A stretch of DNA of 64,000 bases from JAAZAI01 sp050942875 (GCA_050942875.1 JBMNOD010000002.1:1-64000), one strand, 5' to 3'; shown: positions 25,517 through 33,783, counted from the first letter of the stretch. The notes: generated by a model from the letters alone, not told the origin. Program-made: numbers and translations.

Positions 25517-25700
25517 GGGGACAGACCCCATTGGCTCCCATTGGCTCCAGGTTGCGGGGCGAGTGCGGAACCTCGCGTTTCCAGGGTGGGCACTCTGCCA
25601 CCCGCTATAATCTTGAATAAGTTTTTCAAGATTACGGAAACCCGCACTCGCGTCGTTCGTCTGCGCCGCACTTGCCTTCCGGCGCCTCGGAGTCACATTT
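25517..25700. repeat. Composite dispersed repeat: GGGGACAGACCCC plus AATCTTGAA hairpin block, copy 1
   Basis: Starting at the GGGGACAGACCCC element (25517-25529), this block holds CCAGGGTGGGCACTCTGCCA (25583-25602), TATAATCTTGAA with the hairpin AATCTTGAA...TTCAAGATT (about 25610-25634), CGCACTCG and then TGCGCCGCACTTGCCTTCCG to GGAGTCACAT. The same order of parts recurs at 30033-30143, and single parts recur near 30366-30400, 30447-30525 and 37107-37133. Confidence 0.7.
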
Positions 25701-25865
25701 TTTTTGCGCTGTAATGAAAAAACCCTTGCGAAATGCTTCCGGTTTATGAGAGACTCATTTGGCATGCGAGACGGAGGACATCAGTTAAAGAAAGAAAGTT
25801 TACCCGTTGCATGCTGAGAATATGAAGTTTTTACGTTCAGCTTCCCTAGGAGGGGCGGGAGCGCG
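25701..25865. other. Upstream region of the SNF2 helicase gene
   Basis: No gene is seen. GCATGCGAG and CGTTGCATGCTGAG share a GCATGC core in the upstream part. TTTACC and TATGAA with 16 bases between (about 25799-25826) could act as a weak promoter. AGGAGG at about 25849-25854 is the ribosome binding site of the gene at 25866. Confidence 0.35.
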
Positions 25866-28532
25866 ATGAACGACATCTTCATCACGCCGCAACTGAAGCT
25901 CCGGGAGACGGAGGGGAGCCGCTTCGACAACGGCAACGGCCTGGGGCTGCTTTCGCTGCTCAAGGGCGTGCCGTCCCAGGAGGCGCCCAGCCCCTCCGTC
26001 GCCTATTTTCGCCGTTTCGCCCGCGACTGTGCCGTGCGCCTCTGCGCCGCCGGGGAGTCGGACGCGCGGAGCCTCGCCGAGACGTTCGAGGCGATCCGCC
26101 CTTCGCTCGGCGAGCTCGCCTTCACGGCGCTCGAAGCGCCGCCGCTCGTCGGCGGCGAGTACCTGACGGCGGAGTTCCTCCTGTCGCTGCTCCGCGAGCT
26201 CGAAGCGGCGATCGAGGCCGCCTGCGCGGAGGCCGGCGGCTCGCCCACGGACTTCCTCCGCTCCCTCGGCCCGAACTGGAAGCACGTCGGCAAGATCAGC
26301 TTCCACCTCGCCGAAAACAAGAACGACCCCGACGGCACCCACCCGTTCGCCTTCATGGCGAGCTTCATCCACCGCCTCGGCGAAGGCGACCGTCCGCGCC
26401 ACCTGCCGCTCGCCTCGGCGCTGAAGGCCTACGCCGACAACCGTCCCGCCCTCAATGCGCTGCTCGCGCCCATCCAGAAGGCCGCCGAGACGAGCGGTCT
26501 CGTGCGCGAGCTTTGGGAGACGCGCGCCATCTTCAAGCCCGCCGCGTGGACGCCGACGCAGGCCTACCGCTTCCTGCAGGACATCCCCGCCTTCGAGGAG
26601 GCGAACATCCTCGTCCGCCTCGCCAACCTCTGGAAGGCCGGGCCGCCCAAGGCGGCCGTCACCGTCTCGCTCGAAGCGAACGACAAGAACCGCCTCGGCG
26701 CCCATGCGCTCCTCGACTACTCGGTCTCCGTCTCCATCGGCGGCGACGCGCTCACCGAATCGGAAATCCAGCAGCTTCTCCACGCCGCCGGCGGGCTGGT
26801 GCGCATCCGGGGCGAATGGGTCGTGGCCGACCCCGAGAAGATCGCCGCCGTCCTCGCCCAGTGGAAGGACGCGCAGCGGCTCGCCCGCGCCGAGGGCATT
26901 TCGATGATCAAGGGGCTGCGCCTCCTGGCGGGCGTCGACGCCGGGTTCGCGGGCGGCGGCGACGCCGCCGACGCGGGCGACGTCCTGCGCTTCGAGCCCG
27001 GGCCGGAGCTCCGGCGCATGCTCGCCGACCTGCTCGCGCCGGGCGACATCGCGCTCCCCGCGCTCCCCGATGCGCTGCGCGACACGCTCCGCCACTACCA
27101 GCTCGACGGCGTCAAATACCTCTGGCGCACCACCGCCCTCGGCATGGGGCCGTGCCTGGCGGACGACATGGGCCTCGGCAAGACGTTGCAGGTGCTCGCG
27201 CTCGTCACGCTCTGGAAGCGCGCCGGCCTGCTCGCCGACCTCCCCGCGCTGCTCGTCCTGCCCGCGACGCTGCTCGCCAACTGGCGCGCGGAAAGCGCGC
27301 GGTTCACGCCCGACTTGAAGCTCGTCACGCTCCACCCCTCCGTCCTCGGCAAGGCGGACATGGAGGCGATGGCGCGCGACCCCGAGGCGTTTCTCGCCGG
27401 CCACGACATCGCCTTGATCACCTACGGCATGGTCGTGCGCACCCCGGCGCTCGCCGAGGTCGAGTTCCCCGCCGTGATCGCCGACGAAGCCCAGGCGATC
27501 AAGAACCCGAACTCCCGCCAGAGCCGCGCCGTCCGTCGCCTGCGCGGCGACCGCCGCGTTGCGCTCACCGGCACGCCCGTCGAGAACCGCCTTTCGGACC
27601 TCTGGAGCATCTTCGACTTCACCAACCCCGGCCTCCTCGGCAGCGCCAAGGCGTTCGCCGAATTCCAGAAAAAGCTCGCCGGCGCCGACGGCGCGCGCAA
27701 CTACGCGCCGCTGCGCCGCCTCACGCGCCCGTTCATCCTGCGCCGCCTCAAGTCCGACAAGTCCATCATCGCCGACCTCCCTGACAAGACCGAGATGCAG
27801 GCCTGGTGCACGCTTTCCAAGACGCAGGCCGCGCTCTACGAGCAGGCGGTCGCGTCGCTCGCCCGCGACCTCCGGACGCTGGACGGCATCCAGCGGCGCG
27901 GCATCATCCTCGCCTATCTGATGCAGTTCAAGCAGATCTGCAACCACCCCGCCCAATGCATCGGCACCGGCGACTACGACCCCGCCGCCAGCGGCAAGTT
28001 CGACCGCCTCGCCGAACTCGTCGAACCCATCGCCGCGCGCCAGGAGAAGCTGCTCGTCTTCACCCAGTTCCGCGAGATGACCGATCCGCTGCACGACCAC
28101 CTCGCCCGCTGCTTCGGCCGCCCCGGGCTCGTCCTCCACGGCGGCACGCCCGTCAAGCGGCGCGCCCGCCTCGTCGCGGACTTCCAGTCCGACGACGGCC
28201 CGCCGTTCTTCGTGCTCTCGCTCAAGGCCGCCGGCACGGGGCTCAACCTCACCGCCGCCAGCCACGTCGTCCACTTCGACCGCTGGTGGAACCCCGCCGT
28301 CGAGAACCAGGCTTCCGACCGCGCCTACCGCATCGGCCAGAAGCGCAACGTCCTCATCCACAAGTTCGTCTGCCGCGGCACGCTCGAAGAGAAGATCGAC
28401 GCGCTCATCGCCGACAAGCAGGAGCTCGCCGACGCCCTGCTCGCCGACGGCACCGAGAAACTCCTCACTGAAATGTCCAACGACGAGCTTGTCCGCTTCG
28501 TCCAACTCGATCTCGCCACCCTGGAGAACTAA
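25866..28532 (+). CDS. SNF2-family DEAD/DEAH-box helicase
   Basis: This 888-residue protein is a bacterial Swi2/Snf2 ATPase. The N-terminal 400 residues match the SNF2-helicase-associated region seen in bacterial members. Then come the ATPase lobes: Walker A in ADDMGLGKTLQVLAL (near residue 433), DEAQ in VIADEAQAIKNPNSRQSRAV (near 540), GTPVENRLSDLWSIFDF and, in the second lobe, VFTQFREM, LHGGTPV and SDRAYRIGQ. All core motifs look intact. An AGGAGG site precedes the ATG. The SWIM protein gene follows five bases after the stop, a pairing known in several bacterial groups. Likely roles are DNA or chromatin-like remodelling or repair; a defence role is possible but unproven. Confidence 0.9.
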   Translation: MNDIFITPQLKLRETEGSRFDNGNGLGLLSLLKGVPSQEAPSPSVAYFRRFARDCAVRLCAAGESDARSLAETFEAIRPSLGELAFTALEAPPLVGGEYLTAEFLLSLLRELEAAIEAACAEAGGSPTDFLRSLGPNWKHVGKISFHLAENKNDPDGTHPFAFMASFIHRLGEGDRPRHLPLASALKAYADNRPALNALLAPIQKAAETSGLVRELWETRAIFKPAAWTPTQAYRFLQDIPAFEEANILVRLANLWKAGPPKAAVTVSLEANDKNRLGAHALLDYSVSVSIGGDALTESEIQQLLHAAGGLVRIRGEWVVADPEKIAAVLAQWKDAQRLARAEGISMIKGLRLLAGVDAGFAGGGDAADAGDVLRFEPGPELRRMLADLLAPGDIALPALPDALRDTLRHYQLDGVKYLWRTTALGMGPCLADDMGLGKTLQVLALVTLWKRAGLLADLPALLVLPATLLANWRAESARFTPDLKLVTLHPSVLGKADMEAMARDPEAFLAGHDIALITYGMVVRTPALAEVEFPAVIADEAQAIKNPNSRQSRAVRRLRGDRRVALTGTPVENRLSDLWSIFDFTNPGLLGSAKAFAEFQKKLAGADGARNYAPLRRLTRPFILRRLKSDKSIIADLPDKTEMQAWCTLSKTQAALYEQAVASLARDLRTLDGIQRRGIILAYLMQFKQICNHPAQCIGTGDYDPAASGKFDRLAELVEPIAARQEKLLVFTQFREMTDPLHDHLARCFGRPGLVLHGGTPVKRRARLVADFQSDDGPPFFVLSLKAAGTGLNLTAASHVVHFDRWWNPAVENQASDRAYRIGQKRNVLIHKFVCRGTLEEKIDALIADKQELADALLADGTEKLLTEMSNDELVRFVQLDLATLEN

Positions 28533-28537
28533 CCGAC

Positions 28538-29611
28538 ATGTCACGCTACGGTTGCTACTACTACGACAGCTACTCCCGCTTCCCCGATTACGTCACCGTT
28601 GGCGAACGCAAGGCCAAGGCCGAAGCGACCGCCGCCAGGCTCGCGAAGAAGGGGGGCGCCGCGCTTTCCCCCATCGTCCTTGAAGGACGCACCATTGCCA
28701 GGACCTTCTGGGGCAAGGCGTGGTGCGACAACATCGAGTCCTACCAGGACTTCTCCAACCGCCTCCCCCGCGGCCGCACCTACGTGCGCAGCGGCGCGGT
28801 CATCGACTTGCAGATCGCCAAAGGCGAAGCGACCGCCCTCGTCTGCGGCAGTTCGCGAAGCCCGTACAAGATCAAAATCACGATCGCCCCGCTTGCACCG
28901 TCGCGCTGGGAGGCGCTCAAGAAGCGCTGCCTCGGCAAGATCGATTCGCTTGTCGCGCTCATCCAGGGCAAGCTCTCGGCGGAGACGCTCGCGGTGCTCT
29001 GCGACCGCGACAACGGCATCTTCCCGTCGCCCGACGAGATCAAGATGGACTGCTCCTGCCCCGACTGGGCGGGCCTTTGCAAGCACCTTGCGGCGGCGCT
29101 CTACGGCATCGGCGCGCGCCTCGACACCGACCCCTCGCTTTTCTTCGTGCTTCGCGGCGTCGACCAGAACGAGCTCGTCACCGCCGACGCCGTCGATGCG
29201 CTGACGGAAGGCGTCGCCTCCGAGATCGACGAATCGCAGCTTTCCGATGTCTTCGGCGTCGATTTCGACACCGGCGCCACCCTCGCCGTGGCGGAGTCCG
29301 CACCCTCCCCTGCGCCCGTGCCAACTCACGAACCCGCGCCCTCGGCAGAGCAGCCGACGACGTCCGCGAAACCCGCCAAGCCGGCCCAACGCGCCGCCCC
29401 GAAAAAGGCGGCCTCGAAGACGGCCAAGAAGGTGCCTGCAAAGGCCAAGGCGGCGACCAAGAAAGCGGCTGCCTCGTCAAAGGCCAAGGCGGAACCCGCA
29501 TCGGAACCTGTGTCGAAGCCAAGGAAAGCACCAGCCACGCCGAAAGCCAAGACGGCTTCCACTCCGAAGCCTGCCAAGCGAGCCGCACCGAAAAAGAGCA
29601 AAACCGAATAG
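28538..29611 (+). CDS. SWIM zinc-finger protein with histone-H1-like basic tail
   Basis: This 357-residue protein has the bacterial SWIM-protein layout. An N-terminal domain (about 1-160) contains ARTFWGKAWCDNIESYQDFSNR, followed by a SWIM zinc finger C172-x-C174 ... C181-x-H183 (MDCSCPDWAGLCKH). After residue 250 the protein changes to an Ala/Lys/Pro-rich tail of about 100 residues with KKA, AKKA and PKKS repeats like eukaryotic histone H1 and bacterial H1-like proteins. SWIM domains bind DNA or proteins. Five bases separate it from the SNF2 gene, so the two probably act together. The tail suggests tight, sequence-independent DNA binding. Confidence 0.85.
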   Translation: MSRYGCYYYDSYSRFPDYVTVGERKAKAEATAARLAKKGGAALSPIVLEGRTIARTFWGKAWCDNIESYQDFSNRLPRGRTYVRSGAVIDLQIAKGEATALVCGSSRSPYKIKITIAPLAPSRWEALKKRCLGKIDSLVALIQGKLSAETLAVLCDRDNGIFPSPDEIKMDCSCPDWAGLCKHLAAALYGIGARLDTDPSLFFVLRGVDQNELVTADAVDALTEGVASEIDESQLSDVFGVDFDTGATLAVAESAPSPAPVPTHEPAPSAEQPTTSAKPAKPAQRAAPKKAASKTAKKVPAKAKAATKKAAASSKAKAEPASEPVSKPRKAPATPKAKTASTPKPAKRAAPKKSKTE

Positions 29612-30032
29612 TCCCGCTGCCTGCGCACGTTTGCCTGCACATCTCGGCATGCGAAATTTGTTGGACAAGATTACAGGATTGACAGGATTGGTTGCTGTGC
29701 ATTTCCGTGCCTTCTGTGGACAAAAACCACTCGGCGAAGCCGCTTCGGCACTAGCCTCTAGCGACTAGCCCCTGCCGCAAAGCGGCCTGTGTTTTTCGTG
29801 GCCATTCCCACTCGGCGAAGCCGCTCCAGCCCTTGCGGGCTTTGCGCCCTTTGCGTGAAACCTTCCTCACGCCGAAGCCCGCCAAGGGGAAGCTGGTGGA
29901 CGGGGCGGACGAGGAGGACTTTCAGGAGACCGCAGTCTCGGCGGGACACGACCCACAATGGGTGAACCTATAGCCGACACGCTGGAGACTGCCGTCTCGG
30001 CGTGGCCGTTCGCTGGGCGTGGCAGGGTGCGG

Positions 30033-30143
30033 GCTCAATAATCTTGAAGAAGTTTTCAAGATTAAAGAGATCCGCACCAGTGCCGCTTGCCTGCGCCGCA
30101 CTTGCCTTCCGGCGCCCCGGAGTCACATATTCGAATATGTGAC
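30033..30143. repeat. Composite dispersed repeat, copy 2, with perfect palindrome
   Basis: This copy carries AATAATCTTGAA...TTTTCAAGATTA (about 30037-30064), then CCGCACCAGTGCCGCTTGCC, TGCGCCGCACTTGCCTTCCG and GGCGCCCCGGAGTCACAT, matching 25603-25697 part by part. It ends in a perfect 22-base palindrome (30122-30143) with half-site GTCACATATTC. Confidence 0.7.
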
Positions 30144-30171
30144 GAGAAGGCAAGGGCAATTGAGGGCAATT

Positions 30172-30184
30172 GGGGACAGTCCCC
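30172..30184. repeat. GGGGACAGTCCCC dispersed element, copy 3
   Basis: This is a palindromic variant (GGGGACAGTCCCC) of the 13-mer at 4704, 25517, 30539 and 52299, followed by CATCGGCTCC, which resembles the CATTGGCTCC after the 25517 copy. Confidence 0.75.
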
Positions 30185-30538
30185 ATCGGCTCCTAGTGGC
30201 AAACTTTGTCGATCCCATGCGTCCAAATGATCGCGAGCGTGGGATGCGAAGCAGGTGGGGCGACGCCGTCCTCGGCTAGCTGGGGACGACCGCTCCGTCC
30301 ATTTCCCACGCGAGACTCGCCGCCCCGCTCTCGCCTTCGCCCTTCTCGTCCGCACCCTGCCACCCGCTATAATCTTGACTTGAAGAAGGTTTAGAGATTA
30401 TTGCTTGCAGGGTAGTGACTGGGGCGCATCCGCGCTAGTGCCAGAGTCAACACTCTGCCACCCGCCATCAAGCATCCGTCGCCCCTGCCGCTTCCTATAA
30501 TCTCGAACTTTTCTTCAAGACAAGATTAGAAAGAAATA

Positions 30539-30551
30539 GGGGACAGACCCC
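30539..30551. repeat. GGGGACAGACCCC dispersed element, copy 4
   Basis: It is embedded in ATAGGGGACAGACCCCAAAA, the same string as at 4701-4720, and lies 44 bases past the stop codon of the converging deacetylase gene. Confidence 0.8.
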
Positions 30552-30594
30552 AAAAAACTAACCTCTCGCTTTTCCCAAGTCGTCATAGCGTCTC

Positions 30595-31761
30595 TCAAGG
30601 CGCCAAGACAACCTCGCCGCGATCAGGAACGACAGGAACGAGCGCAAAACGCGCATCGGCGTGTTCGACAATCCGGGTTTTGACGGGCTTCCCGTCCTGC
30701 GTGGACTTGACGGACGTCCAGGCATCGGGCAGCCGCACCTTGACCGTCAGCGGGAAGTCGAAAAACGTGTCGTCCATGCGATCCTTCACCTCAAGGACAA
30801 TCTTTCTCGGGGTGTTTTCGAGAACGCTCAGCGTCGCGCTGTCGCGCTCCTGCCCGTACTTCATCACGCGGTCAAAGGTGTCGACCCACAGGCGATCCTT
30901 CTGCGAGGCGACATGGCGCACCTCCGCCTCGGCTTGCGCGGCGTTTTTAGCCCTTTCTTCGTCGCTGCGTCCGGCATGGACCAAATGATAGAGGACGATG
31001 TTGAGCCCGCGCTTGAGCTCTTTCTTGCTGCGGAGCCACGTCGGCCCGCGATCCGTGGCGCCCTCCAACACGATGTCGGTGTAGGCGGGATCGCCGGACC
31101 CCTTGTTCGTGCAGAGGTAGTTGATGGCGTTTGCGCAACTGGGCACGCCGTAAACGCCGCGCGCGGCGATGGCGTGCTTCGCGAGGACATCCGGATGAGC
31201 GTCGCCGGATGGATACGCAATGCAGCAGGCGACGTTGTTCGTGATGTTCGCGTTGATCACGGCAAGCGAATCGCGGTACATGGCCGAGAGTTCCGCTTCG
31301 GTGAGCAACGTCGTGTCGGGCGTGCGGTTTTTCTCCGGCGGATCGGAGCGGTGGTTGGTCGTATGGCTTTGGATCGAATGCCCGGCATCGGCGAGCGCCT
31401 GCCACTCCTCCCAGCAGCCTTGAAACGTCCCTTTGCGGCCCGCGTTCTTGACGACGTTGTCGGTAATGACGAACCAGGTCAGCCGAATGCCGAGCTCGTC
31501 GGCCAGCTTGAGCCACCACGCGTGGTCTGGCTGGCAGTTGTCGTCGATCGTGATGCAGCAGGCGGCGAACTTGTCGTCGGCCCAAAGGCAGATGTCGGCC
31601 TCGCCCGGCTTTTCGGGCCAAACGAGGTCCTGGGGCGTCACGAACCGCCCGCCTTTGGGCGGTGGCGGGAGATTCAGAAGTTGCTCGCCCGCTTGGGCGC
31701 CGACGAGCGCCGTTGCGGAAAACGCAATCGCCAGACAAGCCAATGCTTTGAGATGTTTCAT
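30595..31761 (-). CDS. Secreted polysaccharide deacetylase (NodB-type)
   Basis: This 388-residue protein has a signal peptide (about residues 1-24) and a NodB-type deacetylase domain. The metal and catalytic residues expected of the family are visible: DD at 73-74 in ITIDDNC, and the HxxxH-type pair H133/H137 in IQSHTTNHRSD. AYPSGDAHPD corresponds to motif 3. A C-terminal region of about 100 residues (VLENTPRKIVLEVKDRM onward) looks like a small beta domain. Such enzymes remove acetyl groups from chitin-like, xylan or peptidoglycan polymers. The start is ATG 31761, with AAGGAAT upstream; the longer frame to 31827 is less likely. Confidence 0.85.
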   Translation of the reverse strand: MKHLKALACLAIAFSATALVGAQAGEQLLNLPPPPKGGRFVTPQDLVWPEKPGEADICLWADDKFAACCITIDDNCQPDHAWWLKLADELGIRLTWFVITDNVVKNAGRKGTFQGCWEEWQALADAGHSIQSHTTNHRSDPPEKNRTPDTTLLTEAELSAMYRDSLAVINANITNNVACCIAYPSGDAHPDVLAKHAIAARGVYGVPSCANAINYLCTNKGSGDPAYTDIVLEGATDRGPTWLRSKKELKRGLNIVLYHLVHAGRSDEERAKNAAQAEAEVRHVASQKDRLWVDTFDRVMKYGQERDSATLSVLENTPRKIVLEVKDRMDDTFFDFPLTVKVRLPDAWTSVKSTQDGKPVKTRIVEHADARFALVPVVPDRGEVVLAP

Positions 31762-32100
31762 GGTGCATTCCTTAGTTTTATTGCATCGCAAACGACCAAG
31801 CCAATCAAACGCAGCCCCCTCGGGCAAGCAATGGGCATTTTCTTTTCAAATAGTATAACACAAAGACGCGAAGCGAGACGAGGAAAAAGCATGAAGGTTT
31901 TTTTTGGGGGGGGCTGCCCCAAATATTATGGTTTTCCGGTTTCTTCCTCAATCCTCTTGGAGACAGCTTGGGGACAGGGAGAGCAAGGACGGGTTGCCCG
32001 CTGGCGGGCAATGCGGTATACTTCCGCCTGTCTTCATTCGCCACATTTTGCAGGCTTCGCATTCAAGCCCATCGCCCGCCAATCGGGAGAGGCCTCCGTC
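31762..32100. other. Divergent intergenic region
   Basis: No gene is supported. The region holds the promoters of the deacetylase gene (minus) and the MurC-like gene (plus), but no confident -35/-10 pair was identified. It contains AACACAAAGACGC (31858-31870, also at 100-112) and a T/G homopolymer block with GCTGCCCCAAA (31893-31917) resembling the palindrome at 4189. GGGAGAGG at 32084-32091 is the likely ribosome binding site of the gene at 32101. Confidence 0.4.
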
Positions 32101-33462
32101 ATGACTTCCAACTCTGACCAGCAACTTCGCCACGCCGCCGTGAACCGCTACCACCTCGTCGGGATCGGCGGCGTCGGCATGTCGGCGCTCGCCGAAGCCT
32201 TGCTCGACACCGGCGCCGTCGTGTCAGGGTCCGAACGCTTCCTCGACCAGGGGCACCCGCTGCCCGTGCTCGACATCCTCCGCCGCCAAGGCGCCCGAAT
32301 CCATCCGCAGGATGGCTCGGGCGTTGCAAGCGACCTCGCCGCCGTCGTCGCCAGCTCGGCGATCGAAGCCGACAACCCCGACCTCGCCGCCGCGGCCGCC
32401 TGCGGCGTCCCGGTCGTCCACCGCTCGCAGGCGCTCGCGGCCGCCCTCGCCGACCGGACGCTCGTCGCCATCGCCGGCACCTGCGGCAAATCGACGATCA
32501 CCGGGATGCTCGGGCACATCCTCGACGTCGCCGGGCTCGACCCCGCCGTCGTCAACGGCGCACCCTGCGTCAACTGGCGCTCCGAATCGCGAACCGGCGC
32601 CGTGCGGCGCGGTTCCGGTTCCTTCTGCGTGGTCGAAGTCGATGAAAGCGACCGCTCGCTGCTCAACTTCCGCCCCGCGCACGCCCTCGTCTCGAACTGC
32701 TCGGCCGACCACTTCCCCCTCGAAGAATCCCACGCGCTCTTCGACGCCTTCCTCGCGCAAGTCTCCGGCGCCAGCCTCGACGGACGCCACGACGCCGAAC
32801 CCGTCCCGGACATCCAGGAACTCGACTGGGCTTGCACGTTCACATTCCGCGGCAGCGTCGTCACCCTGCCCCTGCCCGGCCGCCACAACGCCGTCAACGC
32901 CTGGCAGGCGGCGCGGATGGCGGAAATCCTCGGCGTCCCGGCCGAGGCGTCGGCGCGGGCGCTCGCCTCGTTCCGCGGAATCTCGCGGCGGATGGAGCTT
33001 GTCGGCACGCGCCCCGACGGCGTGCGCGTCATCGATGAATACGCGCACAACCCCGAGAAAATCCGCGCCGCGCTCCGCACGCTCCAATCTCGCTCGGCGC
33101 GCACGCTGGCGATCTGGCGGCCGCACGGCTACGGCCCGCTCAAAAAGATGTTCGACGCGCTCGTCGCGATGTTCGCCGAAACCCTGCGCCCCGACGACAT
33201 CCTCTTCCTGCTGCCCGTGTTCGACGCCGGCGGAACGGCGGCGCGCACCATCCAATCCGACACGCTTCGGGACGCCTTGCTGGAGGCCGGCGCAACGTGC
33301 GAGCTCGTCCCGGATCATCCGTCCCTCATCGAGCGCATCGACGCCACGGCCGCGCCCGGCGACATCATCGTCACCATGGGCGCGCGCGACCCCGACCTCC
33401 CCCTCACCGCCCGTGCGCTCGCCTCGCCCCCAGAACCCCAATCCCAAGCCGCTAGTCGCTAG
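32101..33462 (+). CDS. MurC-like Mur ligase family protein
   Basis: This 453-residue protein has the three-domain Mur ligase layout. An N-terminal Rossmann domain begins HLVGIGGVGMSALAEAL, as in MurC/Mpl. The central ATPase has the P-loop AGTCGKSTITGML and EVDESDRSLLNF. The C-terminal domain contains GRHNAVNAWQAARMAEIL, MELVGTRPDGVRVIDEYAHNPEKI and LAIWRPHGYGPLKKMFD. MurC normally has DDYGHHP and FQPHRYTRT at these last positions, so this is a divergent MurC/Mpl-like enzyme, perhaps a paralogue acting on another UDP-muramyl-type substrate. The last codons (QAASR) lie inside a TAGTCGC-type repeat. The start is ATG 32101. Confidence 0.75.
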   Translation: MTSNSDQQLRHAAVNRYHLVGIGGVGMSALAEALLDTGAVVSGSERFLDQGHPLPVLDILRRQGARIHPQDGSGVASDLAAVVASSAIEADNPDLAAAAACGVPVVHRSQALAAALADRTLVAIAGTCGKSTITGMLGHILDVAGLDPAVVNGAPCVNWRSESRTGAVRRGSGSFCVVEVDESDRSLLNFRPAHALVSNCSADHFPLEESHALFDAFLAQVSGASLDGRHDAEPVPDIQELDWACTFTFRGSVVTLPLPGRHNAVNAWQAARMAEILGVPAEASARALASFRGISRRMELVGTRPDGVRVIDEYAHNPEKIRAALRTLQSRSARTLAIWRPHGYGPLKKMFDALVAMFAETLRPDDILFLLPVFDAGGTAARTIQSDTLRDALLEAGATCELVPDHPSLIERIDATAAPGDIIVTMGARDPDLPLTARALASPPEPQSQAASR

Positions 33463-33737
33463 TCGTTAGTCGCTAGTGCCACATTTAGTCCAAAGTCCAA
33501 AGTCCAAAGTCCAAAGTCGCCCTCCGGCAAATCACAAATCACAAATCACAAATCTAAAATCTCTGGCCCCTAGCCGCTCTCTCCGACAAAGCTCCCGACA
33601 AAGTTCACGACAAAGCTGCCCTCCGGCACTAGCCGCTAGCCGCTAGCCGCTTTCTCCGACAAAGCTCCCGACAAAGTTCACGACAAAGCTGCCCTCCGGC
33701 ACTAGCCGCTAGCCGCTAGCCGCTCTCTCCGACAAAG
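33450..33737. repeat. Cluster of heptamer and 73-bp tandem repeats
   Basis: Several tandem arrays follow one another. They are TAGTCGC-type heptamers (33451-33477), four TCCAAAG units (33489-33516), four CAAATCA-type units (33528-33555), then a 73-base unit present twice plus a partial third (phase points 33581, 33654, 33727). Each 73-base unit holds 12-base CGACAAAGCTCC-type words and ends in CTAGCCG heptamers. The array ends about 45 bases before the flippase ATG at 33784. A related module lies at 48923-49285. Confidence 0.85.
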
Positions 33738-33783
33738 TAATTCGTAATTTTGTAATTTGTAATTCGTAATTCTCCCATCCCCC

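Larger units (their letters stand above)
29612..30594. repeat. Long gene-free patchwork of dispersed repeats
   Basis: No gene is supported in these 983 bases. The region holds CCACTCGGCGAAGCCGCT twice (about 29727 and 29808; inverted relative at 4070), CTAGCCTCTAGCGACTAG-type heptamers (29753-29772), a CTTTGCGCCCTTTGCG word (about 29841), the composite hairpin repeat copy 2 (30033-30143), the GGGGACAGTCCCC element (30172-30184), GGTGGGGCGACGCCGTC (about 30256, also near 52013), partial hairpin repeats (30355-30400 and 30440-30525) and a further GGGGACAGACCCC (30539-30551). It lies between a plus-strand operon and the converging deacetylase gene. Confidence 0.65.

Noticed and set aside
25800..28544. 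914-residue open frame on the minus strand opposite the SNF2 helicase
   Set aside because: It overlaps the whole helicase gene in antisense and has a composition typical of frame-shadow translation in GC-rich DNA.
29247..29768. 173-residue Arg/Pro-rich frame overlapping the end of the SWIM gene
   Set aside because: It reads the Lys/Ala-rich tail in a shifted frame; the in-frame SWIM protein explains the composition.
33450..33737. CRISPR array
   Set aside because: Units are 7, 12 and 73 bases, nearly identical and adjacent, without unique spacers, and no cas genes are present.
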